Assembly: GCA_035772785.1 (NCBI GenBank)
Contig: JAOCPU010000014.1
Coordinates: forward strand, 310,001-374,000
Length of the DNA: 64,000 nt
Origin: Phlebiopsis flavidoalba
Lineage: Eukaryota; Basidiomycota; Agaricomycetes; Polyporales; Phanerochaetaceae
Reading direction: 5' to 3'
Both the position numbers and the translations under genes were made by a program. Numbering within the stretch: position 1 is the stretch's first letter; the number at the start of each line of letters is the position of its first letter. Below the pieces are notes generated by a model. That model saw only the letters and a list, made by a program, of their open reading frames with translations. It ran no database searches and was not told the origin of the DNA. Below are positions 1 to 12,553 of this stretch, one piece after another.

Positions 1-2771
1 GACTGGTATGACCGCTATGTGCTAACGTCTGCAAAGGGCTTCGCGGGTCGATATGAAGAAGTTGGAGAAGCAGGAGGCAAAACTCCGGGTATGTGTCCGA
101 CACACTTATATTTATTCTTCTCATTGCGTATGCTTCAATAGGCCAAGATCGAGAAAACGCGCACGGAGGGACTTGTACGAAGGATCCAAGTTGTTGGACC
201 AACACAAGAAGCAGGTAAGGGTTTTCCCCCTTCCTCGTTTTTTTTCCGCGTTTTGATAGGCCACACATCCATTAGCAATCCTACGAGGTAGATGTTTATG
301 AAAGATAAACCCTCTGGAAGCCGCGGTCCGCATCCAAGAACAAATCCAAAGACATCCACTTACCGTCTATCGACGTCAACTTTGCTTCAAATCGGATTCT
401 GTGCGCAAATCGCATTTTAAAGTCTTTCGGTTCTCATAGTTTTGGTTCTAGCTCTGGGGCTTCGCTTACTCTTGCGCACGGTCGACTTGGAGATTCGGTA
501 TGGTATCGATTGGTCGCAATGGTGTCGGAAAGTCTACTTTACTGCGCCATATCGCCATGCGTGAAGTACCGATTCCTTCAACACATTACGATCTTGTTCG
601 TAGAGCAAGAGGTGAGTCTCCCACATACGCATATATACATGTGCTCAGTGAAGAATAGATCATCGGAGGACGACACTACAGCGCGCTCGACTCCGTGCTC
701 AAAAGCCGACGTCTGGCGAGACACGCTGCTCAAAGAGGAGGCCTCCTCAACGCCAAACTCCAGCAACTCGAGGGGGCGAGAACGACGAGAAGCGCTTCGA
801 CGATGCTCGTGAAGAGGCACAGACCCGGCTTGCAGAGGTGCACGCTCGCCTTGCGGATATGGATGGGCCGAGAGTGGCCCCGCAAGAGCGGCGGCTCTGC
901 TAGCGGGTCTCGGATTTAGCGAAGCCGATCAGTCGAGGCCGACTAAGTCGTTCAGTGGTGGATGGGATCGATGCGTACTGGCGTTAGCTCGTGCACTCTT
1001 TGTCAAGGCCCTCTTTACTTCTTCTCGATGAACCTTCCAATCACAGTCCGTGCGGTTCCCTGCGACCCATAACGAAGTGCTAACTCGGAGCGTGCAGTTG
1101 ATCTGAACGCTTTGGCATGGCTCGAAGATTACTTGCAGACCTGGCAGGGAACTTTTACTGGTGGTGTAAGTCTCAAATCATGCCGCTTCAAAGCAGCGAA
1201 GCTGACTTTCACTATCACATATAGATCCCTAACGACCGTGCTTTCCTGTGAGTTCATACTTCGCTCCGCTCAGACAAACTTCATGACGCCCTTTTGCAGC
1301 GATGCTGTCGCGACGGATATCATCCACATGCACTCGGCTCGCTTAGACTACTACAAAGGGGTGAGCAATCTGTAATTATTGCGTGACGAATTCTCACCAC
1401 GTTGCGCGTAGAAACTTCACACAATTCTACTCTACTAAAACCCGAGCGCGATCGTAATTTGGCGCAAGAGAGTATGATACACAAATGGAGTACCGTACCG
1501 AAAGCATCTTCAGGCCTTCATTGACCGATGGAGATACAATGCCAACCGTGCCGCTCAGGCTCAGTCCGAAGATCAAGATCCTGGAGAAGGTAAATCAGCG
1601 TCAACTCTCCAGACCATGTCAATCAGAGCTAACAATGGCCGTAAAGCTTCCAGAACTCTACTCCTCCAGAAGCTGACGAAACAGAGACCTTCAAGTTCCC
1701 TGAAACCGAGAAGATCTCTCCACCTCTGCTGGCAGCTCAACGACTGGTCACATTTTTGGTTATTCTTCGGAGTAATATCTCTTGTTAAAGGGCTATCAAC
1801 ATCGATGTCGGTCCTCGACTCTCGAATGGCCATCGTTGGACCCAACGGTGCCGGAAAAGTCTACTCTGTACGTCATTTACCCGCGTCCGTTGTGGTGAGG
1901 CTTGACGGGCTGATATGACCACATCAGAATCAAAACTACTCATGGGCGAGCTCCAGCCGATGGCCGGGTCATGTAACGCAGAACGGTCCGTCTGAGAATG
2001 TTCGTCGCCTTGCAGCTCAGTTCATGATATATTACTCATACGAAAATTCCAGAGGATACTTCGACACAACATCATGTGGACAACCTCATCCCGACCATGA
2101 ACCCGGTATTTACAATTCTTGGCACACAAGTTCCCTGGTAAAACAGAGCAAGATTATACCGCTCTCATTTTGGTAACTTCCAGATCAGTGGTATGACAGG
2201 GTACGTCTTGACCAAGTTCGGCGTCTCCCCGCGTCCTCATCGCAAATTAGCTTGCAGCCAATCGGCACTCTTTCTGGTGGTCAGAAATCTCGTGTAGCTT
2301 TCGCTGTTCTTAGTTTGGCAGAGACCACATGTGCTACTTCTCGATGAGGTACGCCGCTGTGAGAGGGATAAGGAGGAAGTAGAATGACAGGGGGGTAGAA
2401 CATGCATGATTTTTTCTTGTTAACGCTTTCGCTCGTAGCCTACTAACCATCTGGATATCGAGGGTCTTGACGCGCTCATGACCGGGCACTAGTGCTTGGA
2501 ATGGCTGGTTGTCATCGTCATCTCCCACGACGAAACGCTTCATCACGACTGTCGCTTCTGAGGTACGTCGTAGGTATCAATGGGCGCCCTCCCTCTTAAC
2601 GGAATAAAACACCATAATAGCTCTGGGTATGTGCCGATGGGACCGTTAGCAAGTTCAAGGGCGATGTACAAGCCTACAAGGTTGGCGTTCATTCCGTCGT
2701 GTAATAATTGGGCGCTCAACGCCTTTCTTTCTAGAGCCTCATTGTGAGCAACGTCAAGGCGAGAACCATAG
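1..2771 (+). CDS. GCN20: GCN20/ABCF3-type ABC-F ATPase, 5' partial, frameshifted
   Basis: A soluble ABC-F protein with two ATPase cassettes and no membrane domain. The family acts on ribosomes; Gcn20 works with Gcn1 in Gcn2 activation. Visible in order: the N-terminal helix (KKLEKQEAKLR, then RARRDLYEGSKLLDQHKKQ near 150-210), first Walker A GRNGVGKSTLLRH around 510-555, the signature region FSGGW near 950, a degraded Walker B near 1020, and TDIIHMHSARLDYYKG at 1314-1360. The second cassette has AIVGPNGAGK near 1830, LSGGQKSRVAFAV near 2270 and LLLDEPTNHLDIEGLD near 2335-2470 (split by an intron). The tail YKSLIVSNVKA precedes a TAG at 2769-2771. The N-terminus lies left of the window. At least six frame changes are needed to read it through. 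Family assignment is firm; GCN20 over other ABCFs rests on the N-terminal helix. Confidence 0.88.
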
Positions 2772-3211
2772 AGCTAGCTCTGAAATTCATGAGCCGAGCT
2801 GCTCAGAAAAGGCTTATCCTTGTGTTCATGGATGTTTAGGCGGTTCCATTACAACCACATTTTGGCAACACTCGCCAGCGCTGTCCAATTACAAGCTTGA
2901 CCGCGTCTCTTACTGATGACTCTGAAAACGTTGCGAAATAATTTGAGCAGTCGCTTCTATCGATCTCCATCTACTCGCCCTGCGAGAAGTTATTCTACAC
3001 TCAGCTTGAGAAAAGTATTTCTACTTTCATTAGCGGCTCTAGTTACTTTAGTCCTTCGTCACTTGTGTGACAATCACGAATCACGTGATGTTGTCACGTC
3101 TCATACGCGACCTCACGCGACTCGAAAACTTGGACGGCAACCCGCCTGTTCTTCTTACTATTCGTGACGAACCTCACATCGTCTCTCACGTCGTCGTCGG
3201 GATTACGATGG
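2772..3211 (+). other. Gap between ABCF gene and TOP2 with coding-like text
   Basis: Separates the ABCF gene from the TOP2 start. It should hold the ABCF terminator and TOP2 promoter. However, 3090-3205 reads on the + strand as peptide-like text (RDLTRLENLDGNPPVLLTI, then DEPHIVSHVVV), and 2985-3030 gives a short TQLEKSISTF-like stretch. I recognise no family, and no separate start and stop can be fixed. It may be an undetected small gene, a longer TOP2 N-terminus, or chance. Confidence 0.3.
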
Positions 3212-6200
3212 ATGAGCTCATCAGAGGAGAATTTTGACTTGGACGTCTCGGCCTCCGAATCCGAAGACTACGCCCCCGCCCCCAAGAAGACCACCAAAGC
3301 AGCTCCCAATGGCAAAGGCCGCCCCTGCGAAGGCCGCGTCTAAGCCCGCTGCGAAACCAAAGGCTGTACTACTGCTAAGAAGAAGATACTTGTGATACAA
3401 GGACGATTAATGCGCAAGTCTGCGAACCAGGAAGGCGTGACTGCGTGACGATGATGTCGTTTGTCCCTCCTCGAAGCGGGCTGCTTGGGCCTGTCCAAGA
3501 AGAAGAACCCGCGTCTGAGATGTACCGGGAAAGAGGGGGGGGAGATGAAGGTGGCCCACTATTGAATATACGCTAATTTTGACGCGTAAAATGACCGTTT
3601 TTACAGCTCACAACAACTCGAGTCCCCCACATCTCAAAACGACCTGACTCATACATCGGCAGTGTAGAAAAAGCTCACACAGCCCATGTCGGGGTGTGGG
3701 ATTCCGAGAACAAGCGTATGGTCAACCGAGAATTACATACTGTTCCTGGATTCTTCTAAGATCGTCGACGAGATTTTGGGTCAAACGCGCGGCTGATAAA
3801 ACAGGTGTGTTTACTTGAGCTAGCGCAGAATGAGTATAGCTAATTTTGATGTGAAGATTAACGACCGAATATGGATACCGTCAAGGTTTCAGTTGACCCC
3901 GAGAATAACACTATATCAGTTTACAACAACGGTCGTGGTATCCCCCCCATTGAGAGATTCACTCCACCGAAAAAAGTCTACATCCCAGAGCTCATTTTTG
4001 GACACCTTCTCTCCTCAAGTAACTACCTCCTACGAGAAGACGATGACGAGAAGAGAGCTCACCGGAGGCCGTAACGGGTTACGGTGCCAAGCTCGCCAAC
4101 ATCTACTCTACCGAATTTACCGATTGACACGGCGGACAAGAACCACCGCTCCTAAGCGGTACGTGCAGACATGGACGGACAATATGGGGAAGAGGTCCTT
4201 TCCTCCCCCCATCCCCCCAATAGGCAAACAAGGCCAAGATCACCAAGAACTCGAAGAAGGACTGAGGATGTACAACACGGGTGACGTTTTAAACCAGATC
4301 TCAGTTCAAGCGTGTTTGATGAAAATGGACAGTTATTGACGAGGGATACCATCGCGCTCTTTGAAGAAGCGCGTGTACACTTAATTTGGGCTGGGTCAAA
4401 CGGACAAAGGACGTTGAAAGTCTTCTTGAACGACGAGCGTTGTCAAAGTGAAGGGCTTTCAAACAATACGTCGAACTCTATCTCAACTCCGTCGCGGAGC
4501 AAGCTCAAGAGGAGTCTGGGAGGTGCCGTCGCCCCAGGCCCCAAGCCAACCCAGGGGAGGATCTATGAGACTATCGGGAAACGCTGGGCAAGATCGCAAT
4601 TTGCTGTCTCCGACGGTACATTCCAGCATGTAGCGTTTGCCAAACTCCATCGCAGACAACCAAAGGTGGTACGCACGTAACAGCCATCGGGGGGACTGCT
4701 GGGGACCAGATCGCGAAGAACCTTGCCGCGAGTATTCAGAAGAGAACAAGGCTGCTCAGGTCAAGCCCGGCGCACATCAAGAGTCACATGTGGATATTCG
4801 TCAACGCACTTATCGAGAACCCCACATTCGACAGTCAGACAAAGGAACAATTGACACTACCCGGCCAGCAAATTCGGTACGAAAGCCGACGCTATCCGAG
4901 GAGTTCATGAAGAAAAGGTTTGGTTTCAAGCGAACAACACGCGAAATAATCGTATTTACCACTTTGAGTCTAGTCCAGAAGTCGTCGATCATCGACGAGA
5001 TCCTCAACTGGGCCAATCGTAAAAGCGGACAAGGAGCTGAAGAAGACCGACGGTAAAGGTCGCAATAGGTAAAACATTGCACTTTATTTGCGACATTGTT
5101 TTGACATCTCTATAGGCTCAAGGGTCTTCCCAAGTTGTCCGATGCGAACATGCAGGAACGAAGAAGGCGGCTGATTGTACCCTCATCCTGACAGAAGGAG
5201 ACTCTGCCAAGTCTCTTGCAGTCGCAGGCCTCAGCGTTATTGGTCGTGACAACTACGGTGTATTCCCCCTTCGTGGAAAGCTGCTCAATGTTCGTGAAGC
5301 CAAGCATGATCAGATTATGAAGAACGAAGAGATCCAGAATATCAAGAAGATTCTTGGCTATCTGCAGCACAATAAGGACTACAAGGATACCAATGACCTT
5401 CGATATGGACAGCTCATGATCATGACGGACCAGGTCTGTAGGCCTAAAAGTCCGCTCTGAGGAGTTGCTCATACACCCCTGCAGGATCACGATGGATCCC
5501 ACATCAAGGGTCTCATCCTAAACTATCTCGATCACTTCTATCCCTCTCTGCTCAAGGTTCCCAAATTCTTGGTCGAATTCGTGACACCCATTGTTCGCGT
5601 TACCAAAGGAAACCAAAAGATTAATTTCTTCACCATTCCGGAGTACGAGCAATGGTTGGAGAATACTCCCGACTCGCACAAGTGGAAGTCGAAATACTAC
5701 AAGGTACGAGTGTCAGGAGTCGCGCGATCTTTAAAGAATGCTGAACTCCGTGCCAATCACACAGGGTCTGGGTACAAGCAAAGACGAGGATGCCCGAGAT
5801 TACTTCAGCCAAATGAACAAACACATGATTCCTTTTGGCACGGTCAAGGAGGGCGAACGAGCGAGCTAATTGACCTGGCGTTTAGCAAGAAGAAGGCGGA
5901 TGACCGCAAGGACTGGCTGCGCAAACTCGAGGTAAATGTTCATCATTCCTGTCAGAGTCATGTGCTGATGTTTTCGTAGCCTGGCACATTCCTCAACCAA
6001 CAACACGAGGGAGATTTCAGTTTTCGGACTTCATCAACCGTGAGCTCATCTTGTTCTCGTACGCGGACAATGTCCGTTCCATCCCCTCGGTCGCGGATGG
6101 CTTGAAGCCGGGTCAGAGAAAGGTCCATCTGGGGTTGCTTCAAACGAAAGCTGAAGAGCGAGATTAAGGTACAAATCAACACTAACCGCCATGTCGTATC

Positions 6201-8844
6201 CAGCTGATGTACCTTCCAGGTCGCCCAACTCGTCGGCTACATTTCCGAGAAGGCGTGCTATCAACCACGGTGAAGCAAGCTTGATGGCCACAATTGTAAA
6301 CTTGGCCCAGGACTACATCGGTAGCAACAACATCAACCTGCTCATGCCAAATGGACAGTTCGGTACTCGTGACCAAGGCGGTAAAGACCACGCCTCGGCG
6401 AGGTACATTTTCACCGAGCCGTCGCCCATGGGCTCGCGCTCTCTTACATCCGGGCGACGACCCGCTCCTTAACTACCTCAAGGATGACACGACAGACATC
6501 GAGCCCGAATGGTACATGCCTATTCTTCCACTTGTTCTCGTCAAACGGTGCGGAAGGTATTGGTACAGGTAAGCTGAACGAATTGCTTTTCGCGCTATTT
6601 GAGCTTATACTGGGCTAGGCTGGAGCACGAACGTGCCCTGCTACAACCCGGTCGACATCGTCGCAAACATCCGCCGATTGATGGCGAACGAGGAGCAGGA
6701 GCCCATGCTGCCGTGGTGGCGGGGCTTCAAGGGCTCCATCAAGAAAACTGGAGAGCACAAGTACGATGTGACTGGGATCGTGAACAAGACCGATGACACC
6801 ACGGTTGAAATTACCGAGCTCACCTATTCACAAGTGGACCCAGAACTACAAGCAAGAGCTTGAAACCATGATGGGGTGAAAAAGGTGACGGCCCTGTGAA
6901 GGTATGCCCTCTACTTGTACAAATGTGATAGGTGACTTTGTTAACAATTGCATTTGTAGGACTACAAAGAATATCACGACAACATGAACGTCCACTTCGT
7001 TGTGACGTTGAGCGAGAAGGAGATGGAGAAAGATGTAGTAAAGCTTTGCGAGGCTCAGGGCCTTCTCGAGTACTTCAAGCTTACGGGGCAAGATCAACAC
7101 GAGCAACATGATGTGTTTCGACTTTGACGGCAAGATCAAAAAATACAACTCGCCGGAGGAGATTATTGAGGACTTCTACCCGATGCGTTTGGCATGGGTA
7201 CCAGAAGCGCAAGGTTAGTACGCATCTCCCACAAGAAGAGTTTAATTTTCATGGTCCTTCCCTAGGACCACATGGCATCTGTTTTGCAACTCGAACTCGA
7301 GAAGCTCAATAACCAAGCCCGTTTCAATCACCATGATTGTGTCCAAGGAGCTCGTCATCTCTGGTCGTAAGAAGATCGACATCATTGCCGAGTTGCGGAA
7401 GCGGGACTTCAAGCCCTTCCCCAAAATCTCCAAGGCAAAGGCCGCAGGTGAGACGGAGGAAGTCGACGTTGAAGAAGACGATGAAGAGCAGGACGAAAAC
7501 ATGCTGTATCGCATGACTATGACTACCTCCTCAACATGTCTATCTCCAGTCTGACTAAGGAGGCGGGTGCGTCGGGCCTTGCCATCGACGCTGCGGACAG
7601 TATTGACCATATAAATTCATCCAGATTGACAAGCTGAAGAAGCAAGCCCAGACAAGGATGACGAGCTCATTCGTCTCCTCGAGCTAACGCAGCGATCCAA
7701 ATGTGGAACACCCGACTTGGATGAGTTCCTTGCGGTGATGGAAGGTATATATAGCGTTATTTGATCGCAGATGTGTTCAGCAATTTAACCGCCCACCACT
7801 CTGCTTTAGCTGACATTCCAAGACTGGGTCTCGAAGGCGATCGAGGCCGGGCCAAGTCGCGAAGAAGAGACAAGCGCAAGCAGCCTACACTCGCTGCCAT
7901 GATGAAAGAAGGCGGCCAAGAAGGAGAACTCAGATGACGACGACGACTACGACTTCAAGCCGGCAGCGACAGGCTGGTGTCCTCGCAAGCGGCCCGTAAA
8001 GTCTTTCCTGACTCGAAGAAGAAGCCGGCGGGCTGCTGGTTCCTACCGCTACCAAGGTAGAGATCAAAGGGACGAGGACTCGGATGCCTACGTCAAGCCT
8101 GCTGGCGAAGAAAGCCCCCGCAAAAGAAGGCCTGCAGCGAAGCCGAGAAGTGGAGGATTCGGATTCTGAGGACGACTACGTCAAACCTGCGCCAAAGAAG
8201 GCTCCTGCGAAGAAAAGCACCACTAAAGACGGAGGACTCTGACTTTGAGATTGTTCGAAACTAAGAAGCCTGCAGCTAAACGTGCAAAACCCTCTCTCCC
8301 TTCGGACTCAGATTCAGACGTCGAAGTGATACCCCGCGAAAGGTTAAAGCGAAGGAGGAAACGCAACAGCAGCTCGGCCAAACGGAAGAGAGTACGTCTT
8401 CCTGTCATGAACCTTGCTGCAGGTAGTCATGCTCAATTACACCCTTCAGTCTGCCTGCCGACGATTCTGAACGATGACCTGACCATCAAACCGGCCACAA
8501 GAAAAAAAGGCGGCGACAGAGATAGCCTCGTCACAGAGACTCTTCGGCAAGTCAGACTCCAAGCCAGCACCAGCCGCGCGAAAAGCCTCCGGGAGCTCCC
8601 TCAAGCCCAAGGCCGCACCCAGCGCGAAGAAGTGCTACTACATGCTAAACGAAGAAAAGTCATAGCAAGCGATGGACGAAGACCGTGTCGATGGACGTGA
8701 AACGAGCCGGTCACGTGCTGCAGAAGCGTTAACTGGGGGGATGAGGGCACCGCGACGTGCTGCACGCGCTGCACCGAAAGCGTACATCGTACATATCGGA
8801 CGACGACGGGGGGGTCGGGGTCTGAGTTTGACGATTTCGACTAG
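3212..8844 (+). CDS. TOP2: DNA topoisomerase II, frameshifted
   Basis: Type IIA topoisomerase: ATP-driven double-strand passage in the nucleus, needed for chromosome segregation. The start at 3212 opens an acidic tail ([19 protein letters not shown]). Then come the GHKL ATPase (SYIGSVEK near 3650, YNNGRGIP near 3930, [18 protein letters not shown] near 4060-4120, QTWTDNMGK near 4165), TOPRIM ([14 protein letters not shown] near 5190, then [10 protein letters not shown] at 5485 after a 51-base intron 5434-5484), the winged-helix breakage-reunion domain with catalytic Tyr in ASARYIF (Tyr codon 6404-6406), and the C-terminal gate to about 7860. The divergent, Lys/Asp-rich tail ends in SEFDDFD with TAG at 8842-8844. 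All core motifs are present; indels break the frame throughout, and the 3300-3600 and 4320-5050 stretches are the worst. An essential gene, so the breaks are probably sequencing errors. Confidence 0.95.
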
Positions 8845-9165
8845 GATGGGTACACGCTATAAACTTATTCTCGTTCCTCCCGCGCTGTGTCCAGCTTTCG
8901 AGTTTGTCCACGACTTTAAGTTCTCCACATACCCATCGTCGGCTCCTTCAGTTCGTACGGTACATCGCTCAGTTTGCACCTGCTAACTCAATCATAATCT
9001 AATGGCTTCGCGATTGTACCTCTTATTGACCAATTCTAATCCCTTTCGGCTTTGTTATATGGTGCGACGTCAGCAGAGTGACAACGGGCCCACGTCACGC
9101 GATATTAACCATGATATTAAGCAAAAAAATCTACGTAAACCAGGAGGGGCATGATAAGGCAACTT
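8845..9165. other. Convergent intergenic region
   Basis: Lies between the 3' ends of TOP2 (+) and the mL38 gene (-). AT-rich stretches (for example 9100-9135) fit 3' UTR and polyadenylation sequence for both. I see no gene in it. Confidence 0.5.
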
Positions 9166-10820
9166 TCAGAGGTACCTCTTTGTCGTCTTGAACACAGCGT
9201 AGGGATCTGCCTTCGGCATGCGGCCGAACACCGGCTCCTCAATTTCTGCAACAGAGTGCATCAGTGACGGTCACTACTTCGAAAGCAGTAGTGATAAGCA
9301 AGCGTACTAAGTGTCTCCTTGTAGATCTTGGACACAGTCTCGTCCCAGATCTCCTCCACATGAACACACACGGCCGCCTTGGCTCGCGTCGAGACCGTGC
9401 TCGGCCGCGAACTTACGGTAGTTGAACCCGAGGCGTGTCCTCCATGCTGGATAGGGCAGGGACCTTAATCCGCTCCGTATGCGACGCCTGCGGTACGAAT
9501 AGGAGGACGTAGCGGTGGTATGGCGTGCCGCGTTGCGGGTGTAGGGGGGACGTAAGGTGTGTGGGTGCCCGTCAAGGGAATTGGGTTAGGGGAGAAGGTG
9601 GAGAGAGAGATGTTGGGGCTATCAGAAAATAAGTATTGTGGGTGGTGAGCAAAGACTTGAGAGACTTAACTGCATCCAGTGCAAGTATGTCTGGAATCCG
9701 TTATTCGCCGGGTCAGGGACGTCTTGAGGAAATGTGAGGTCAAATATACGTTTTCTTAATAAAAGAAACGCACCCAGGTCAACCATGAGCATCGTAAATA
9801 TAACCGAGGCTCCGGGTGGAAGACCGTCGTGTAAAGGGTAGGCGGCTTTCCGCGTCTACTCGAATGTCAACCACCGCGCCATGCAAGTCATGGAGCATAA
9901 AATACCTGTTCTGGTAGCATGAAGATACCAGGCTCCGTCTTCTCAACCTTAGCCTTCGTCCGGTTAAGGGCTCTGACCTTGTCGGGCAGGACGTTCGGGA
10001 TAATTGACACGGAGGTCGAAGGACGGGTTGAAGCTCCGGAAGGAGGTCAGGAACGACGTTCATTTGTGTGTGTGACACACGTTCCATCTATATCACTTGA
10101 GTACACGGGGCTGGATTAGAGGCTCCTTGTGCTCACCACTAGATCCAATGCACCCTTCTTCACGCCGCGCCAACGCTGTTCAGTGAGGTGGCGGTAAACA
10201 GGCTGTGTCATGTCCGCTACGACGAAAGTAAGAAAATGTAGGCGTTGCGTGGACTATATTCACGTACCAAGACCGTTCCTAGCCTTCCATCTGACAGACG
10301 GCAAGTTGATGCCACTTTGTACCTCCAGGATATGTACGCGCTCCTTGAGGTGTTCAATCTCCTCGGAATTCTGGTTCTCAGCAGCCTGAGCCTTCTCCAG
10401 CTGAGCCTTGACACCCTGAAGCTCCTTTTTGAGATTTTGCGAGTCCTGCTTATATATACTCCAGCGCACGGTCGTAAACGGAAGGACGCCACACACCGAT
10501 GGGCCGGTTGTACTGACGAGGACGCTCGACAGTGAGATAGACGGCCTCGAAGTCGGCCACTGAACGCGACGCCGCCCGCTTGGCCGTCGCGTCTACATCT
10601 TCGCTCAACGGGCTCTTTTGTGTCTGCGTTCTTCTCCGAGGACTTCGTTTTCGCTGGCCGGGGCGCAGAGCTCGGGCTGGCCGTTTCTGCCTTCTCCTTC
10701 GTTGGCGGCGGCGAGAGGGGGTGTCGCAGCCTCTAAACTGGCGGCAGTCTCTACGGTTGCATTTCCGCGTACTTGTGCGAAGCGTATACAAGTCCGAGGG
10801 GCCCGGCGCAAAGCGTACAT
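9166..10820 (-). CDS. MRPL35: Mitochondrial large-subunit ribosomal protein mL38 (PEBP fold), frameshifted
   Basis: A structural protein of the mitochondrial 54S subunit belonging to the phosphatidylethanolamine-binding (PEBP) fold family (yeast Mrpl35, animal MRPL38). Reading leftwards from ATG 10820: an arginine-rich presequence (MYALRRAPRTCIRFAQVRG), YNRPIGVWRPSVYDRALEYI near 10455-10510, a coiled coil (LKKELQGVKAQLEKAQAAEN) and VHILEVQSGINLPSVRWKA near 10280-10340. Next are PVYRHLTEQRWR near 10170-10205, VPDLLPSFNPSFDLRVNYPE near 10020-10055 across a frameshift, and a PEBP-type HRYVLLFVPQ near 9490-9545. The end is PAWRTRLGFNYRKFAAEHGL and FGRMPKADPYAVFKTTKRYL with a stop at 9166-9168. 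A short intron lies near 9247-9310. The segment order matches the family; I am confident of the family and of the mitochondrial role. Confidence 0.85.
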
Positions 10821-11609
10821 CGGCCGCAGACGAGTAGGGTAAGTGGTTGGTCGACAACCTCCGTATAGAACTTTGGGCGCTTCTGCACGTTATTGATCGT
10901 GTGAATGTACTGCTATTTTGGACCTGGGCGCTTCATGCACTTCGTGGGAATTTCACCCTGGAGTTCCCCGTGCTGGCGCGCGTTCTACACTTGGCAACCA
11001 CATCGCCTCGCTCTGACATGGCCTCGCACCAGGATTACACTTCACATCCCTGCTTTACGCTACGCGTTCTACCTTGACAGTGTTATTATAGAATGATCAG
11101 CTCCCGAACAAATTGTATCAGTTAGGCTCTTTTGCGCTGATAGCTCTTAGCTGCCTTTGCCGTCGTTATAGCCTGCTACATACGCGCTGCTGCGATCCGG
11201 CCGAGCGACGCGCGACCTCTCGGCTTTTACGCATGCTAAGTCGCCGCACGATCTAAGACGACCGATGCGTGCTCGCGCAGCTGTGGGGCGTGATGATGAC
11301 TCTACGGTACGTCTTTCGCGTATCCCTGACTCGTACTGCGCGTATTGATATGATTGATTGCTAATGCAGGACAATATCGTGTCACACGGGGTGTCTGACA
11401 GACGTTTTCACGCGTACAGTTGTGTGCAATCCTTCGCAGTGTCGTGCCACGGCGGGCGGGTCGACCATATGCCCCTATGTTCGGCCGCGGGCGGTTAGAT
11501 TATCTGATAACTCCTATAATAATGCGTGCGACGCCACCACAGTATCTGCAAGACACAATCCCACCGCTCATCGCATCCTCTCTCACATCTTTCATCTACA
11601 TACTCAACA
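10821..11609. other. Divergent intergenic region between mL38 and O-methyltransferase genes
   Basis: Holds the promoters of the mL38 gene (-) and the O-methyltransferase gene (+). The longest open frames (11147-11374 minus, 10847-11077 plus) show no family motif and have arginine/serine-rich, non-coding-like composition. The last 60 bases before the O-methyltransferase ATG are rich in C and T with a CTCAACA-type context, common for fungal starts. I see no gene. Confidence 0.5.
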
Positions 11610-12553
11610 ATGGCTGCCAACCCCAACCGCCCCCCAGCCCGTTCGCGACGAGACGTGGGCTCGCAGCGATATGTACCACAAGTCCTTCCTCCACAAGCCT
11701 GATGACGCGCTCGAACACGCTCTTAAGAGCAGCGACGAGAACGGTTTGCCACGCATGCAGTCAGTGCTGTTTCAGGGCAAGTTTCTCAACCTCCTTGCGA
11801 AGTCTATCAACGCAAAGAGGATCCCTCGGGCGGTCGCGGTCCGACACCACTTGGAGGGTAAGTGACCACGCAGCTGTCGTCACATGTTGCTTATGTCGCG
11901 TGATGTAGCTACTCCAGCCCATCTGGTTTTCGGGCGCGCTATTCCGGACGATGGACGCGTGATCACGGCCGAATTGGAGGAGAAGCATGCTGCTGGTACG
12001 TGGTGAATGTCATAACTCGTCTGGTGACAGCACGATCCTACCACTAGAGTTCTGTCTCAGGCTCGCGTGCGGGCGCGCTGATTTTGAGTAAGGCCGGCCT
12101 GGCTCACAAAATTGAAGTTCGTGTCGGCCCCGCTGCAGAGACGCTGAAGAAGATCCCCGACGACGAGAATTCGACCTCGTTTTCATCGACGGACTGATAA
12201 AGAGTCGAATCGTCCATTTATTACAAGGAAGCTAGACGCTTCACGCGCAAGGGTGGAGTCATCGTACGTTGCTAACCGTGCTCGTGCCTAGGTGTCGGTG
12301 ACTGATAATTGCTCGCATGTCAGGTCGACCAACACTGTGTGCGGCAGGGACGTGTCGCTGATGCCTTCCGAAAACCTGGGCCCGCCGAAGAGGGTGATCG
12401 CGTCAACTTCTCAAAGCGATTCAAGAGGACAGCCGGCGTTGAGGCCACCAGCCTCGGTGTAGGTCGGTGCAGAAGGGCTATGACGGCTTTACTTACGCTC
12501 GTTTCGGTGCTCTAAGCCAGAAGCCCTTCCCTTTGTACAACGTGGCGCATTAA
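11610..12553 (+). CDS. Class I SAM-dependent O-methyltransferase (caffeoyl-CoA/catechol type), frameshifted
   Basis: Predicted cytosolic Mg2+-dependent methyltransferase of the Methyltransf_3 family, moving a methyl group from SAM to a hydroxyl of a small, often catechol-like, substrate. The start context is CAACAATGG at 11610. After a frameshift in the C-rich stretch near 11630 the protein reads YHKSFLHKPDDALEHALKSS, NGLPRMQSVLFQGKFLNLLA, the SAM-binding region near 11830-11950 (poorly preserved), RVITAELEEKHAA, then IEVRVGPAAETLKKIPDDE. The metal/SAM loop DLVFIDG is near 12175 and GGVIVVDNTVWQGRV spans an intron near 12250-12345. It ends YDGFTYARFGALSQKPFPLYN with TAA at 12551-12553. Length fits the family (about 230-240 residues). 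No biosynthetic partner gene is adjacent, so the substrate is unknown. Confidence 0.85.
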
